From: Sclerotiophoma versabilis
Taxonomy: Eukaryota; Ascomycota; Dothideomycetes; Pleosporales; Didymellaceae
DNA length: 64,000 bases
Reading direction: 5' to 3'
Assembly: GCA_012274445.1 (NCBI GenBank)
Contig: JAAROD010000080.1
Span: forward strand, 806,001-870,000
The notes under the pieces are model-generated. The model did no database searches and was not told the DNA's origin. It worked only from the letters and a program-made list of their open reading frames with translations. Within the stretch, counting starts at the first letter, position 1. Every line of letters starts with the position of its first letter. Of the stretch, positions 1-10,996 are shown piece by piece. A program made the position numbers and the translations under genes.

Positions 1-336
1 TTCATTCTTGAGAACGGTGGTGCTGGTACGATTGCCCAGAGTCTAGATGCGGTGGCTTACGGCGGCAACGTTGCGGTCATTGGCTTCCTTGCTTCCTGTC
101 CTCAAGACAAGATGCCAGACGTCGCAGCGCTCGCATTATCGAAGGGTGCTGTCGTCCGCGGTATAATGGTAGGCTCGAAGCAGCAACTGGAGGATGTTAC
201 GCGCTTTGTAACCTCGAAAAACCTCAAAGTGCCAGTTGAAAAGGTGTTTGGGTTTGAGAGGGAGGAAGTAGTAGAGGCTTTCCGGTATCTCGAGTCCGGC
301 CAGCACATTGGCAAAGTCTGCATCAAGGTTAGTTAG
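1..336 (+). CDS. Zinc-type (MDR) alcohol dehydrogenase, 3' end only
   Basis: The reading frame is open from base 1 and stops at TAG 334-336, so only the last 111 residues are present. The visible part is the end of the NAD(P)-binding Rossmann half of the medium-chain dehydrogenase/reductase superfamily. It has a NGGAGT turn, a hydrophobic beta strand (GNVAVIGFLA), a 'GIMVGSKQQLEDV' stretch and the closing pattern 'EAFRYLESGQHIGKVCIKV', which is the usual C-terminus of fungal Zn-dependent alcohol dehydrogenases and quinone-oxidoreductase-like proteins. The expected reaction is NAD(P)-dependent oxidation of an alcohol or reduction of an aldehyde or enone. The substrate cannot be read from this part, and the catalytic zinc ligands lie upstream of the window. 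A GTG in frame at 52 is internal and is not a start. Confidence 0.85.
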   Translation, partial: FILENGGAGTIAQSLDAVAYGGNVAVIGFLASCPQDKMPDVAALALSKGAVVRGIMVGSKQQLEDVTRFVTSKNLKVPVEKVFGFEREEVVEAFRYLESGQHIGKVCIKVS

Positions 337-1000
337 GATGCTTAGAAGTATGCAAGATATTAGAACTAGTGGTTCAATACTGCAAAATCCTCAAAATTAA
401 AAGACAGCATTACGTGTTAAAATGCTACTATGCGCAACATATCTGGGGTGGTGCGGATCTTCCCAAAAGCATGAGGCTATGCTATTTGCAACAAACCAAG
501 ACAAGGGGGTTTTCTCACTCTATCAGCACTATCATCACTCTTCTATGTATCAGTTATGCGTCTTCATTTGCCCTAGAATTTCTTCCCGTTTAGCAAATTG
601 CCGAGCCTGGCTAAGACGCAAGCTGTAAGATCCAGGATAGAAAGCCATTGGAGTTGCTTCGCATTTTACAGCATTCTCCTGAAGTCTTTTCGGCTACCCA
701 GAGACACTCGGAAAAGGATCAGCGATTAGACAGCAAGCACGTGTGGAAATAACGTCCAATAGCCGTTTTCTGCCAAGAACACCTAGAACATCATCAGTAA
801 GACACAGTATAAGACTACATTTGCGGTAGAAGCTTAATTACAAGGAGAAATTTTAAAGGCAGCCACGCCTTAGTCGTGCATGTATATATTGACGTACCAG
901 TATACGAAGGCGTAGATCCATGCTTAAGAAAGCGCCAAGCATTTATCATATGTCGCAATTGTTGACATATAACCAGTCTATCTTCTTCAACTGACGTCTC
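337..1000. other. Intergenic, 3' of the dehydrogenase
   Basis: AT-leaning sequence with only short overlapping open frames (up to 74 codons) that show no family pattern. I see no gene, RNA or repeat here. Confidence 0.6.
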
Positions 1001-1237
1001 CTAGCTCTTTTCAAGAGTGATGCCATATATCAACTCCATGTAGATGAACACCTGCTCATTGCTCTTACACCATCCAAACATCTCAGGGACAGGCACAGCC
1101 TGTGAAAGTATTCTACGTATAAGCGGGAGGTATTGACCCTCAGCTATTGCCACCTCTGTTCTGTATTTCACTAACAGAACCATGCTAGGGAGACACACTG
1201 GCGAACGCCGGGTCTTGAGTGTTGTCATGTGATTCAA
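1001..1237 (-). pseudogene. Relic of an APH/protein-kinase-like phosphotransferase
   Basis: The open frame of 78 codons on the minus strand carries the pattern of the N-lobe to hinge of fungal aminoglycoside-phosphotransferase-like (APH family, kinase fold) proteins: 'VKYRTEVAIAEGQYL', then 'AVPVPEMFGWCKSNEQVF' and 'IYMELIYGITLEKS'. In intact relatives the 'VP.PE.(F/Y)GW' and 'Q.(F/Y)IYMEL..G.TLE' motifs are followed by about 200 residues with the HxD catalytic loop and the DxD metal site. Here the frame stops at once, and no downstream continuation is seen on the same strand. The piece is therefore a truncated gene fragment and not a working enzyme. A small surviving exon of a gene with many introns is less likely, because no catalytic loop is found nearby. 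Confidence 0.55.
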
Positions 1238-1889
1238 TGATTAAATTGCGATTTTTTTTATATCTCGGCCGGAGACCGCAAAGAGATTGTTGCGTTGAGT
1301 TTCTGAGGAAAACAATGAGTCGTGGAAGATGATCTCTTCATCTCACGGGATCGTCCCAAGCCCAGTCACCTCTGAAAGAGACGAGAGCTTCGGTGCTTGG
1401 TCTGATTCTTTCCGAGACTCCATGGTCACGATGAATGGACAATTTTGATATCCATTGTGTGTACAGACTTTCCCAGGCGGTTGTGATGGATAAGATGTAG
1501 CGCTGTGAGTAAGGGTTGAGATATTGGAAGCCAAAGAGTTTTTTTTTTTGGTTTTTGCATATTAAGAATGAGTACGAAACGCTAGTTGCAGCGCTGCTGC
1601 AGACTGCCACGCCATGTATCTACGCAGTGCCCGATGCAGACATCTATAATCTGCATTAACATGCCAACTGCTTCAGATCGGGCCGAAGCAGCAGAGCTAG
1701 GACGATTGAGGAGGTATTACATTCTTTGGCCTCTTGAACAGGTTCAGACTTCTGTAGATCACAAAGGATCTCAGGCATGATAGCCGTCTAATATTGGCGT
1801 CATAGTGTAGCCTATGGGTCTTCAAGCAATGGCTCAAGGCAATGGTTGCTGCGTATATCATACTCTGCGTTGGCTCGGCTGATCCTACA
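1238..1889. other. Intergenic between APH relic and hydrolase
   Basis: No supportable gene. Contains T/A homopolymer runs near 1251-1262 and 1541-1549 and short frames without family signal. Confidence 0.55.
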
Positions 1890-2903
1890 CTACAAGTTTG
1901 CAGCTTTCTTGTCCTCTGCATTCATCCCCAGCACTCTTTTCAGAAAGGCTTTCTGAACCCTGAGCATCTCCCTTCCCACAGGCACATCCGGCTCATACAT
2001 CGCACCTCCATGGTACACGCCAGGCCACACATGCAACTCGGCACTTCCGCCATCCCTCCAGATCTTGCCAGCAAAAGCGATCGCCTGATCCCTCATGCTT
2101 TCACACTCGCCGATATCGATAAAGGTCAGTGGCAGATCTGCAAAACTGTCTGCTCGGGCGGCAACCCTCAACCCCTCAGGATCAGTCCTGTCGCCACCGA
2201 GAACAGCGTCCCAAGTGCGTTCGTCCTGCCACCCGGGCCACATCGCGCCGTCCCAGAACTGCCTGGCACTGAGGTAATCCGTGCCCCGGTCGTCCAGCAT
2301 GGGGATATCTAGCACCAGCGCTGCGCACTTTGGTCCTCCCTTCCTCCTGCTCAGTAGTGCTGCGCTTGCAGAAAGCGCCGCGCCGCCACTAATTCCATAC
2401 AATATAATCTTGCTTGGATCGATGTCCAGCTCCTTTGCATGCTCCACCAAGTAGACCAGGCCAGCGTACACGTCGTAGGCGCCTGCTGGCGCAGGGTACT
2501 CGGGCGCGAGACGGTACTCCGGGCTCACGAATACGATGTTGTCCGAGGGGGTGAAGTGAGACATAGGGCACTCGAGGGCGAAGAATCGATCTCCGGCTAC
2601 TTGGCCTCCGCCGTGGACGTGGTAAATCACCGGTCGTCCGTTGTCCCATTTCTTGCCATCCTTGATGTTTGTTTGGTAGAAGGCAAGGGTGACGGGTGTG
2701 TCGCTCAGTTCGCTGATGCCCGGGGCGGAAACATCTGTGTACTGGTACTGAGGGTGTCTCTTTGCAATACTGGCCTGGCCTATGCCGGTTGCCTCCATAC
2801 CCTGTCGAGTAGCTGGAATGTCGAAGATCTTGTTGGGGTTAGGAAAGCCGCCTGCGGCCTTGTACCCAGGGTCGAAGGGTGGTCGTAGGACTTGATCGAC
2901 CAT
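1890..2903 (-). CDS. Alpha/beta hydrolase (HSL-type esterase/lipase family)
   Basis: Single-exon gene of 337 residues starting at an ATG (2903). The protein has the marks of the hormone-sensitive-lipase-like branch of alpha/beta hydrolases: the oxyanion-hole motif HGGG in 'VIYHVHGGGQVAGDRF' (about residues 90-105), the nucleophile elbow 'YGISGGAALSAS' (GxSxG with the catalytic serine), an acidic residue in 'FIDIGECESMRDQ' and the histidine in 'PGVYHGGAMYE' near the C-terminus. The order Ser-Asp-His fits the family. It has no signal peptide or membrane segment, so it is probably cytosolic and acts on small carboxyl esters. The natural substrate cannot be inferred. It is preceded on its own strand by the ABC transporter, with about 700 bp between them, so each gene should have its own promoter. 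Confidence 0.9.
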   Translation of the reverse strand: MVDQVLRPPFDPGYKAAGGFPNPNKIFDIPATRQGMEATGIGQASIAKRHPQYQYTDVSAPGISELSDTPVTLAFYQTNIKDGKKWDNGRPVIYHVHGGGQVAGDRFFALECPMSHFTPSDNIVFVSPEYRLAPEYPAPAGAYDVYAGLVYLVEHAKELDIDPSKIILYGISGGAALSASAALLSRRKGGPKCAALVLDIPMLDDRGTDYLSARQFWDGAMWPGWQDERTWDAVLGGDRTDPEGLRVAARADSFADLPLTFIDIGECESMRDQAIAFAGKIWRDGGSAELHVWPGVYHGGAMYEPDVPVGREMLRVQKAFLKRVLGMNAEDKKAANL

Positions 2904-3617
2904 TTTGATGAGACAAATTATGGATTGTGATCTGGGAATGTCAATGTAGCAGCGCGACTCGCAGGATGTGGAGGATCTACAAGTCCTCTATTTATGCATC
3001 TGTCTAGCCGTGAGCGGCCCACAATAGAGCTGCGCCTCGGCAATGGAATCACCCCAGCCAAAATCCCGTGGGCCATTGATGCAGAGTCTGATGAGTCCAT
3101 GCCGCGGCAGTGATCCTAGCACGGACGTACGAGCGTACAACAGGTGGTGGTGATTGGGACCTAGCTGAATACATCCTCGGCCGGATTGAGACTTGCACAT
3201 GCCTTACTTGCTGTTGATCGGCCCGATTCAGAGACTGGCGCTCGGGAGGCGCTGCCCATCCCGTTCCGTACGGGAGGATATGTGGATCATCGCAACACGC
3301 AGGATACGGTAGACTAACTAGACAGATACAGCTCAGGCAGGCCAAACACTGCATGCAGTAGGTGGTAGGGATGGTCGGACATGATGTTAAACGATATAGT
3401 TCTTGATTTGGTATACAGTCGCTATATGACTATTAGGAAACTTCTACAACTTGAAAACCGGCTTTTTCAGCGGGCAAAGATACTCAGCGCCGGAGCAAGA
3501 AATTCGTCTAGCTCTAGAACTGAAGTGGGAAATAAATGATGCATCGCGCGGCATTCTAGTTGCCATGGTATAACGCCCTAAGCACATGAAGAAATGGCAA
3601 AAACAAAAAGAGTCAGT
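2904..3617. other. Intergenic: hydrolase promoter and ABC transporter 3' region
   Basis: About 700 bp between two genes on the minus strand. It holds the presumed promoter of the hydrolase and the 3' UTR of the transporter. No gene or repeat is supported. Confidence 0.6.
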
Positions 3618-6600
3618 CTACATCTTTTCTGTAGGAATTCCGGGTACTGAAGTTGATGGACCGCGCTCCGCAGTCGTGGAGGTAGCGTTGTTGGCAGACT
3701 TCTCGTTGTCAACGTGGCTACCAACACGGCTGGTCTCGTCGAGCATCTGCTCCTGCGCAGCGGTGTTGTCAGCACCAACCTCTTTCTTGTCGGCCTTCTC
3801 CTTCTTGGTCTTGGGCATGCGGATGAGCCAGTAGAGGGCGAGGGCGGCAAAGATGTTGAAGATGACGTAAACCCAGAGGATACCGAAGTTACGCCAGACA
3901 TCGTCGTAGTTGGAGGACAGCTGGGCGAGGAAAACGTCGGTGCTCTCGATGGCGCAGAAACTGCAGTCGCTAGTGGCCTGGTTATCTGCAAGGTAGCCGC
4001 CAGCTGGGGGGATACCGTTGGTTCCATTGATATAAGCCGACATGAAGGCACCACAAGTCTGACCCTCTGGGGGCTGGAACTTGACGAATTCAATTGGAGC
4101 GCATTGCACTGTACTTCTCGCTAGACCTGTTGCAAGTAACCCGGACACCATGTACGTGAAGGGCGAAAGACGGTACATGAAGATCCAGAAGCGAGGGAAA
4201 GTAGCGGGCGTAGCAAGAACACCACAGAACACCAGGCAGAGCGAGAACATCAGATTGGCAAGGTTACCACCGGTCTCAGCTGACTCAATGCCAGCAATGA
4301 CCATATGCGTGAAGGTTGAAGTAAACAACAGGAACATCCAGGTGAACAAGAAAAGCTGGAAACCGCGGTAGTGGACTTGGTCGGTAAGCTCTGCGTTGCG
4401 GTACAGACCAATGGGGTAGTACCAGCAGAAGAAGATGAGTACAGCCATAAGCGAGTTCCAGGGAAGTTCGACGATGATGTTGGAAAGCATGAACGCCTTC
4501 CAGGAGTAAGCCTTGCTGGGGCGCTCACGGACCTCGTACAGAGCACGCTGGGTGACGAAGTGAGGCATGATCTGCTGGACGAGTTGACCGAAGATCGTCA
4601 TCAACATGAAAATACCAAACATCTGGTTTTGGAGACCTTGCTGAGTGTTGGGCATTTTGTAGAGGGAGAAACCGATGAACAGAGCCGAGGATACACAAAG
4701 AAGGGTCTTGGAGTAGATGTAAGCAGGGCTGCGCCAGTACTGCTGGAAGACACGCAGGGTAGTCTGACGGAACTGCTCTCCGAAAGGCGCAGCAAATTCA
4801 CGGTAGGCGGCCTTATCCTCTCGCTTCTGAGCAGAGACGGTGCGTTCAAGACGGTTAGCTTGCGATCCCTGAACCTTGAGCTCTTCAAGGTGGCGTTGGA
4901 CCTCAGCGTACTCGGGAGAGTTGCGCCATACCTGGTGCCAGTCGATGTCGGTGTGCGATCCGGGAGCAGCGCCAATAACCTCAAGCATCCATTCGGCAGG
5001 GTTAGCCTCAGGAGGACATTGAGGACCTCCATTGCGGACGAAGTAGTCGACGAGGACCTTGGAGTTATGGCCGACGTCACCATAGTAAACAGTGCGACCA
5101 CCCCTAGCGAGGAAGAGGAGACGATCAAAACGCTGGAACAACATGGCAGAAGGCTGGTGAATGGTGCAGAGAATAGCCTGGCCGTTCTTCTTCAGTTTAT
5201 CCAAAAGATCGAGAATAGCCCACGAGGTTTGAGAGTCGAGACCGGAAGTAGGCTCGTCCAAGAAGAGAAGCAGAGCAGGCTTGGCAGCCAGCTCGACACC
5301 GATAGTAAGACGTTTGCGCTGTTCAACGTTGAGACCTTCACCAGGGACACCGACAACAGCATCAGCATACTCCTCCATATCGAGGAGCTTGATAACTTCG
5401 CTGACGTAGTCAATCTTCTCTTGACGGGGAACGTGGGCAGGCTGACGTAGGAGGGCGGAGAAGGTAAGAGCTTCACGGACGGTTGAGGTGGCCAAGTGCA
5501 AATCCTGTTGCTGAGCGTAACCGGTCTTGCGCTGGAAAGATTGGTCACGGGGAACGCCATCAACCAGCATCTCTCCGGTGATGACACCCATGGTAGTACG
5601 AGTAGCCAGGACATCAAGCAGAGTAGTCTTACCAGCACCAGACACACCCATGAGGGCCGTCAGAGTACCAGGCTTGACCCAACCGTCAACGTGATCCAGA
5701 ATACGGCGGGGTTCGCCCTTGATCTTGATGTCGTAGCAGACGTCCTTCCATTGGAAGATAGCAGTCTGGCGCTCGATGATGGCGATGTTGTCGTTGCTAT
5801 CGGCGTAACCAGCGGGGCGACCAGTAGGGTTGTTCTCGAGGTCGTCGGTGGACTTGGCCTTGGGAACCTTGTAACCACGACGGAAGACGAGGACTTCACC
5901 CTTGGACTTGGCGGAGGTGATGAACTCAGTAGCAGTGAGGTAGACCATCATAAGACCGAACATGAAAACCCAGAGTATACCGAAGTTGCGCCACTTGTGC
6001 TCACGCTGGTACTCGTACGCTGAGTTGATGTAGGTGCCGCCATCAACATAAGGGTTGCCAGCAACAGAACCAACGGCTGAGCAGGCGTGGTTCACGGAGT
6101 CGTCTGGCAGATTATAGCTGGGACCTTGGGGAACGAAAAGATCGCATATGTATTCCCTGCCCACAAACTCGTTGACCATGAGTGCTTCAAAGCCATAACT
6201 GACAGGGTTGATGTAGCGGATCCACTTGGACCAACCCAGCATGTAGTTGGGAGGGATAGCGAAACCGGTGTAAATGATAAGACCTAGGATGAGGATAGCA
6301 GCGGGTGCTAGAGCCTGGACGAGGGACTTGGACAGAGAGGCGATCGATCGGAAGAACATGGACATGACCAGCGTAAGAGTGAACGAGATCAAGACGAAGA
6401 AGAAGAAGTTGCCAGGCTCGCGGCGCAGGTTGGTCATGAAGTACAAGACCAAGTTGAACGTGATGGCGTTGGCGATCTTGTACGGCATGTCTGTCAACAT
6501 ACTAGCAAAGGCTTCGGCGGATGGGTGGTAGAGAGCGTATCGAGAATGCTTTTCGACGATGGGACGTTGGGCGTAGAGTGTGAGAATCTCAAGAGCGGAA

Positions 6601-8424
6601 CCGAAGGCGTTCATGAGGATAGCGAAGAAGAGCAGGGCGGATCGCTGGTAGAAGGAACTAGTGGTAGGTTGGAGGTTGAAGAAGACGGACGAGATGATCA
6701 AAGCCATGATGGAGTTGGCTATAAGTTGAGTAAGTGTGATGCTGGGATCAGCCTTGAGACGAACGAAGCCACGCCACAAGCAGAGCTTGACCTGCTGCGC
6801 GTAGGAGAGAGTGTAGGGAGACTTTGCACGCTGGCCCTTAGCCTGCTGGAGCTTGCGAGACTCAGCGAACTTCCGAGCCTGCTCACCGCCAACAGGGTAT
6901 TTCTGCTCATAAGCGTCAATATCAGCCATAAGAGCGACACGCTCAGGAGAGTCCAACCAGCGCTGGTGGAACTCATCAGGCGTGCGAGGAACACGGCCCT
7001 CGAAGCCTTTTCCAACAATGCGCTCCAGAGGAGACGTCATGGAAGTGAGGAAATCGGCATCGGTCTGACGGTCAGGGCAGACGAAGCCCATCTTGACAAA
7101 GTAAGCCTTCGCGTCGGTAGTCTTGCCGTAGAAGATCTGGCGACCTTCGTAGAGAACAAGAACCTTGTCAAACAAGTCGTAAGCAGCTCCAGGAGCCTGG
7201 TAAATGGCAACGCATGCTGTGGTGCCATTGATCTCGGTCTCCATGCGCAGTGTCTTACAGAACTCGATGGCGTTGGCGGAATCAAGACCACGGGTGGAGT
7301 TGTCCCACGCCTGCAGAGGCGCTCGGCTGAGGGAGGCTTCAGCGATAGTGACACGCTTACGCTCTCCACCAGACACACCACGGATGAAATCGTTTCCAAC
7401 ACGGGTGTTGATTGTATGCGAGATACCATACATGGCCATGATGACATCGCGCTGATGCTTGGCGTACTCGTCGGCAGAAACACCACCAGGGATGTGACGG
7501 GGGCGGCGAGCGAGGGCGGCGAAGTAGAGAGTCTCGCCGACAGTCATGGCCGGGAAGTGGACATCGACTTCGGCGGTGTAGATGGCCTCACCTCGGTAGT
7601 TCTTCTGCATGAGCTCGGGGCTGACACCTGGTTAGAGTTAGCATTTGTGCAGTACAAGTGTTGAATATAGAGTTTAGCGTACCCTGGTAATTCAGTTTGG
7701 AGTTTTCGTCGACAAAGAAGCCGTGCGTTTCTCCAGTGATAGTCTTGAGAAAAGTCGAGCAACCAGATCCTGGAGGTCCTAGTACAACCAACATCTCACC
7801 AGCCTCGACCAGGCCATCAACACCTTGCAGGATGTTGATCTTACGACCCTTGTCGCCCTTCAACCGCTTAAACAAAGCAGGCCCCTCAAGCCAAACATTA
7901 CCAACACTCTTCTGGTAGTCTGTGTCGGCACCGAAACCATGGACATTGAGATTCCTGAAACATATACCGGCTTGCCTAGGGGGGGCGGCGTTCTCATCTG
8001 AGAGTTGGAGGTTCATCATAGCCTTGGTCCATGCACGAGCATTAAAGTTCTCGCTGCTAGGATCTAACGAGGAGCCGGATGCAGCCTGGAACGGGTTTTG
8101 GTGATGTGAAGCGGATTGGTGGCTCTGGGAAGTCAAACGTCTTGCAAGCTGCAGAACCTCATGTTCTCTCCGGGCAGTCTCCTGGTCCTCGACATCTTGA
8201 CTGTACGGTACCTCCTTCTCAACGGAGCCAGTGGGCTGGTGATGGCTCCTGGGAGGCGAGTTCTGGGCAGCAATTGTTGATGCATCAGACGATGTATCTT
8301 GGGAGTTGTCCCCCTCGTGGAAGTGTGATTGTGATGGGCGGCGAGCCTGCATCTCTGGAGTAGGTACACCTCCAGCTGCGGCCTCACGGTCGTAGTTGGA
8401 GGTAAAGTTGCCTACAAGAGACAT
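3618..8424 (-). CDS. Full-size PDR-type ABC (ABCG) multidrug exporter
   Basis: Two exons: 8424-7683 and 7627-3618, joined over a 55-nt intron (GTACGC...CCAG) that restores the 'YQGVSPELMQKNYRGEA' stretch expected in this family. The product is about 1583 aa, with the reversed layout (NBD-TMD)2 of fungal pleiotropic-drug-resistance transporters. The N-terminal NBD has a Walker A of 'GPPGSGCSTFLK' with the Cys that is typical of the first PDR site, and the signature 'VSGGERKRVTIAEA'. The second NBD has Walker A 'GVSGAGKTTLLDVLATR' and the altered signature 'LNVEQRKRLTIG', also typical. Each half carries about six transmembrane helices. The tail is charged and Ser/Thr rich. The expected role is ATP-driven export of hydrophobic toxins, fungicides or lipids at the plasma membrane. 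A TCCGTGGA site lies about 1.35 kb upstream. Confidence 0.95.
7628..7682 (-). other. Intron of the ABC transporter gene
   Basis: Donor GTACGC, a TAAC branch-like sequence in CTAACTC, and acceptor CCAG. The join changes codon GG|T within 'YQG'. The 55-nt length is typical of the window. Confidence 0.9.
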
Positions 8425-10996
8425 TGTGAATGGGCGAGCGCCACTAGGATCCCTTGCTTGGCCAGCTGTATTAAGAAAAGTGTGTACTGGTACTGGTATA
8501 TAGTCAAATGGTAGTGAAAACAGAAAGTGGCATTAAAGGGTGCTAGGGCCAGGAACCTGGAGTCGAGAAACAAAACACTGAGGGGGAGGAGCTGCCTGAT
8601 AAAAGGTAGCACACGCGCAGGGTAATGGAATGCGCCCAGCGGCAAGAGTAGGGGTTTGGATCCACAGGCAACGGCTTGGCCTGTCGCGCCGGGAGGCGGA
8701 TGCGCTCACGCCCCGGCGTTGGCTGCTCGCTTGCGCGCTGAGGTGTCCGGAATACGCTGCATACGGACCCGAGTGCGAATCGCCAATGGGAGCAAGGGCT
8801 GTGCGAAGGCTTGAATTCATCCTACGCCGTTCCAGAAGCTACGACGTTTGCTTGAGCTACTGCAAGATGCGCAGCGCATCTGGTGTGGCTCTGGTACGGT
8901 GACGCAGCCCGTGCTGGTTTTTTTTCTCCTAGCGCAGCGGTTGTTGGAAGCGTCTGAATGGCCTCAAACCGTGTATACAAAGAGTAGCTGTCATGTCTTT
9001 CTCATTCACCTACGGTAGCATCGCAGTCAGCTCTAGGCACCCCAATACCACGGGCGCACGCTCCACGCACCAAAGAGGAAGTCGGTTGGGCCAGCGTTAC
9101 GAGCGTGTTAAGATTGCGCAAGACTCATCATGATGCTGACTGTCGCAACGTTCACTCACGAAGCTGTCGCAGCCCCTGCCACCGTGATGTCTGCCATTGA
9201 GGTCTGGCTTTTCGGCCCTTCCCTGCTCGTACACCTCATCACCATCATCGTCATCATCATCGAGACGTCTCGTGCCTGCCTCCATGACAGTCAACAGCAG
9301 AGAAGACTGACCCCAGAGATCCAGGCCTCTGAGTGGATCACCACTTTCCCACGGACGAAAAGCGCAAATCGCGCTCTCCAAGTGCTCCAAGTGGAGTCGC
9401 CAAATTTGTACATGTCGCCGTCAGGGAAGCGGCTGCTCTTTCCTTCCCTTGTGCTGCACCGTGCTTTCCTCGCGTGGCCTGCGATTTCGCGCCTTGCCCT
9501 AGGCGGATCGGATCCATCGCACATCCGTCCGCCGACTAGAATCCCGTCTTGCCAAGGCCCTCTTCTCAGCCTTACCGCGCTCTGGCCGCGAGCGTACAAG
9601 AACACCCGCGCGCGCTGGCGAAAAAACTGGAGAACGTTGCACGCAGGCTGCAACGAGTCCCGCCGTCTCCCTCCCACCGGCGCTGACGGGCGATCTGTGA
9701 GACGCTGCCGCACGCTGCAAGACAGTCTTGGCCCATCCCCCGGGCGAATGACATGCGATCGCTCGTTCCGGATCCGTGGAGCTATGGAGCCGTGCTGGTG
9801 TTATAAGAGAAGTGCTGTCGTCGATGAGCCGCGCTGAGGGCGATTACTGCATTGATTCTTTGTCCACTTCCAAGGCTCACATGCTGAAGCTGAGTAAGAT
9901 TTTAGATGATCAGATGCGTGTCGCTGTCACAGAGACGCGATGAGTGGTGAAGGCCAAGAAGACTATATACCGGGAGAAGGGTTGTACGAGTTCGGCCGCG
10001 TACTACGAAATATTGTGCCTACACATCGGTGACTTCTATTGTAAGGTTCCGGACATCAGTAGTCCGGCGTTCCTTGCGCGCAAAGGCTGATCACAACAAT
10101 GAGTCTTCACGGCGATTGTACGCGGATCGAAACATGGTGTCATGACTATCCCAACAATCACGCTCCTGGAGGCCTTCAGCACAAGTGAGAAGATTGTACA
10201 GTATCTATGAAAAGTGTTGTAGACCATTAACAGTTCACTAAATCATAAATAGCATCTACATTTGCCCCGAATATCTCCCACAATCCTGAGTTGCCGCAAC
10301 AGAAGACGATCTCTCAGTCAGGTCTGCTCTCATCTCTCCAAGCCGACTAAGCATTTGGACATGTCCAAAATTTCGCAGGTCTCAACACGCGCCCTGTTGC
10401 CTCGTCTTGCTGCACGGTGCTCGCTCACCACATGGCCGGGAGTGTTTTAACGTCTTGGATGGAGATGCTCGTTATTCTGCGGCGATTAGACCTGCATATC
10501 AATTCCCTTCGACGAGTCCTGGACTCTCTGACGTGATTCCACACTGCTGGCACGCTGAACAGTGGGGGAGTCGCACTCAAGAAACGGGCAGGCGTTTTGA
10601 GGTCCAACGGAATGTCGTATAACATTGACCATTTCCGCAATAGCGCGGACTACTCTTCGTCGCCAAGACGAGTTGGAAATAGATATCAACGACGCAAGAG
10701 AATATGATGAATGCGCCGTCCCTATCCGCTGTACATGAACATCAGATCGAGTAATCGTAGGCAATCGCGTTGCATTGCGCAATGACCTCCTCTCCCGCCC
10801 CACCCGCTTCGCCAGGCTTCCTATCGTCGGGACCCGGAATATTGCCCTCCGCTGCTGCTCCGATCCAAATTCGTCGGTCAGAAAGCGGCAGTCATCAGCC
10901 TCTGCGCAAACTTGCTTAGTGCTGATGGCATCTTTAGATTGTTTGCCTGAATTCAGCGTAAACTCTATACCCAAACATCTCTCGTGTAGCCTAATA
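8425..10996. other. Long intergenic region upstream of the ABC transporter
   Basis: About 2.6 kb between the transporter start and the 3' end of the F-box/WD40 gene, both on the minus strand. It contains an AGGGG stretch near 8580, a short ATC-rich microsatellite at about 9238-9262, and a TCCGTGGA element at 9773-9780. The open frames here (up to 235 codons) have no domain pattern and overlap each other on both strands in GC-rich DNA, so I call no gene. Confidence 0.55.
9773..9780. promoter_or_regulatory. PDRE-like element TCCGTGGA
   Basis: An exact match to the TCCRYGGA consensus bound by Pdr1-type Zn2Cys6 activators of drug-efflux genes in yeasts. It lies upstream of a PDR-type transporter but far from its start (about 1.35 kb), and an eight-base match can occur by chance. 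Weak support only. Confidence 0.25.

Noticed and set aside
4371..5450. 359-codon plus-strand open frame (and 6525-7664, 379 codons)
   Set aside because: Both are antisense to the ABC transporter exon and carry no domain; they come from the codon bias of the real gene.
9130..9837. 235-codon plus-strand frame with one hydrophobic stretch
   Set aside because: The hydrophobic stretch arises from an ATC-type microsatellite; the rest is low in signal and overlaps equally long frames on the other strand.
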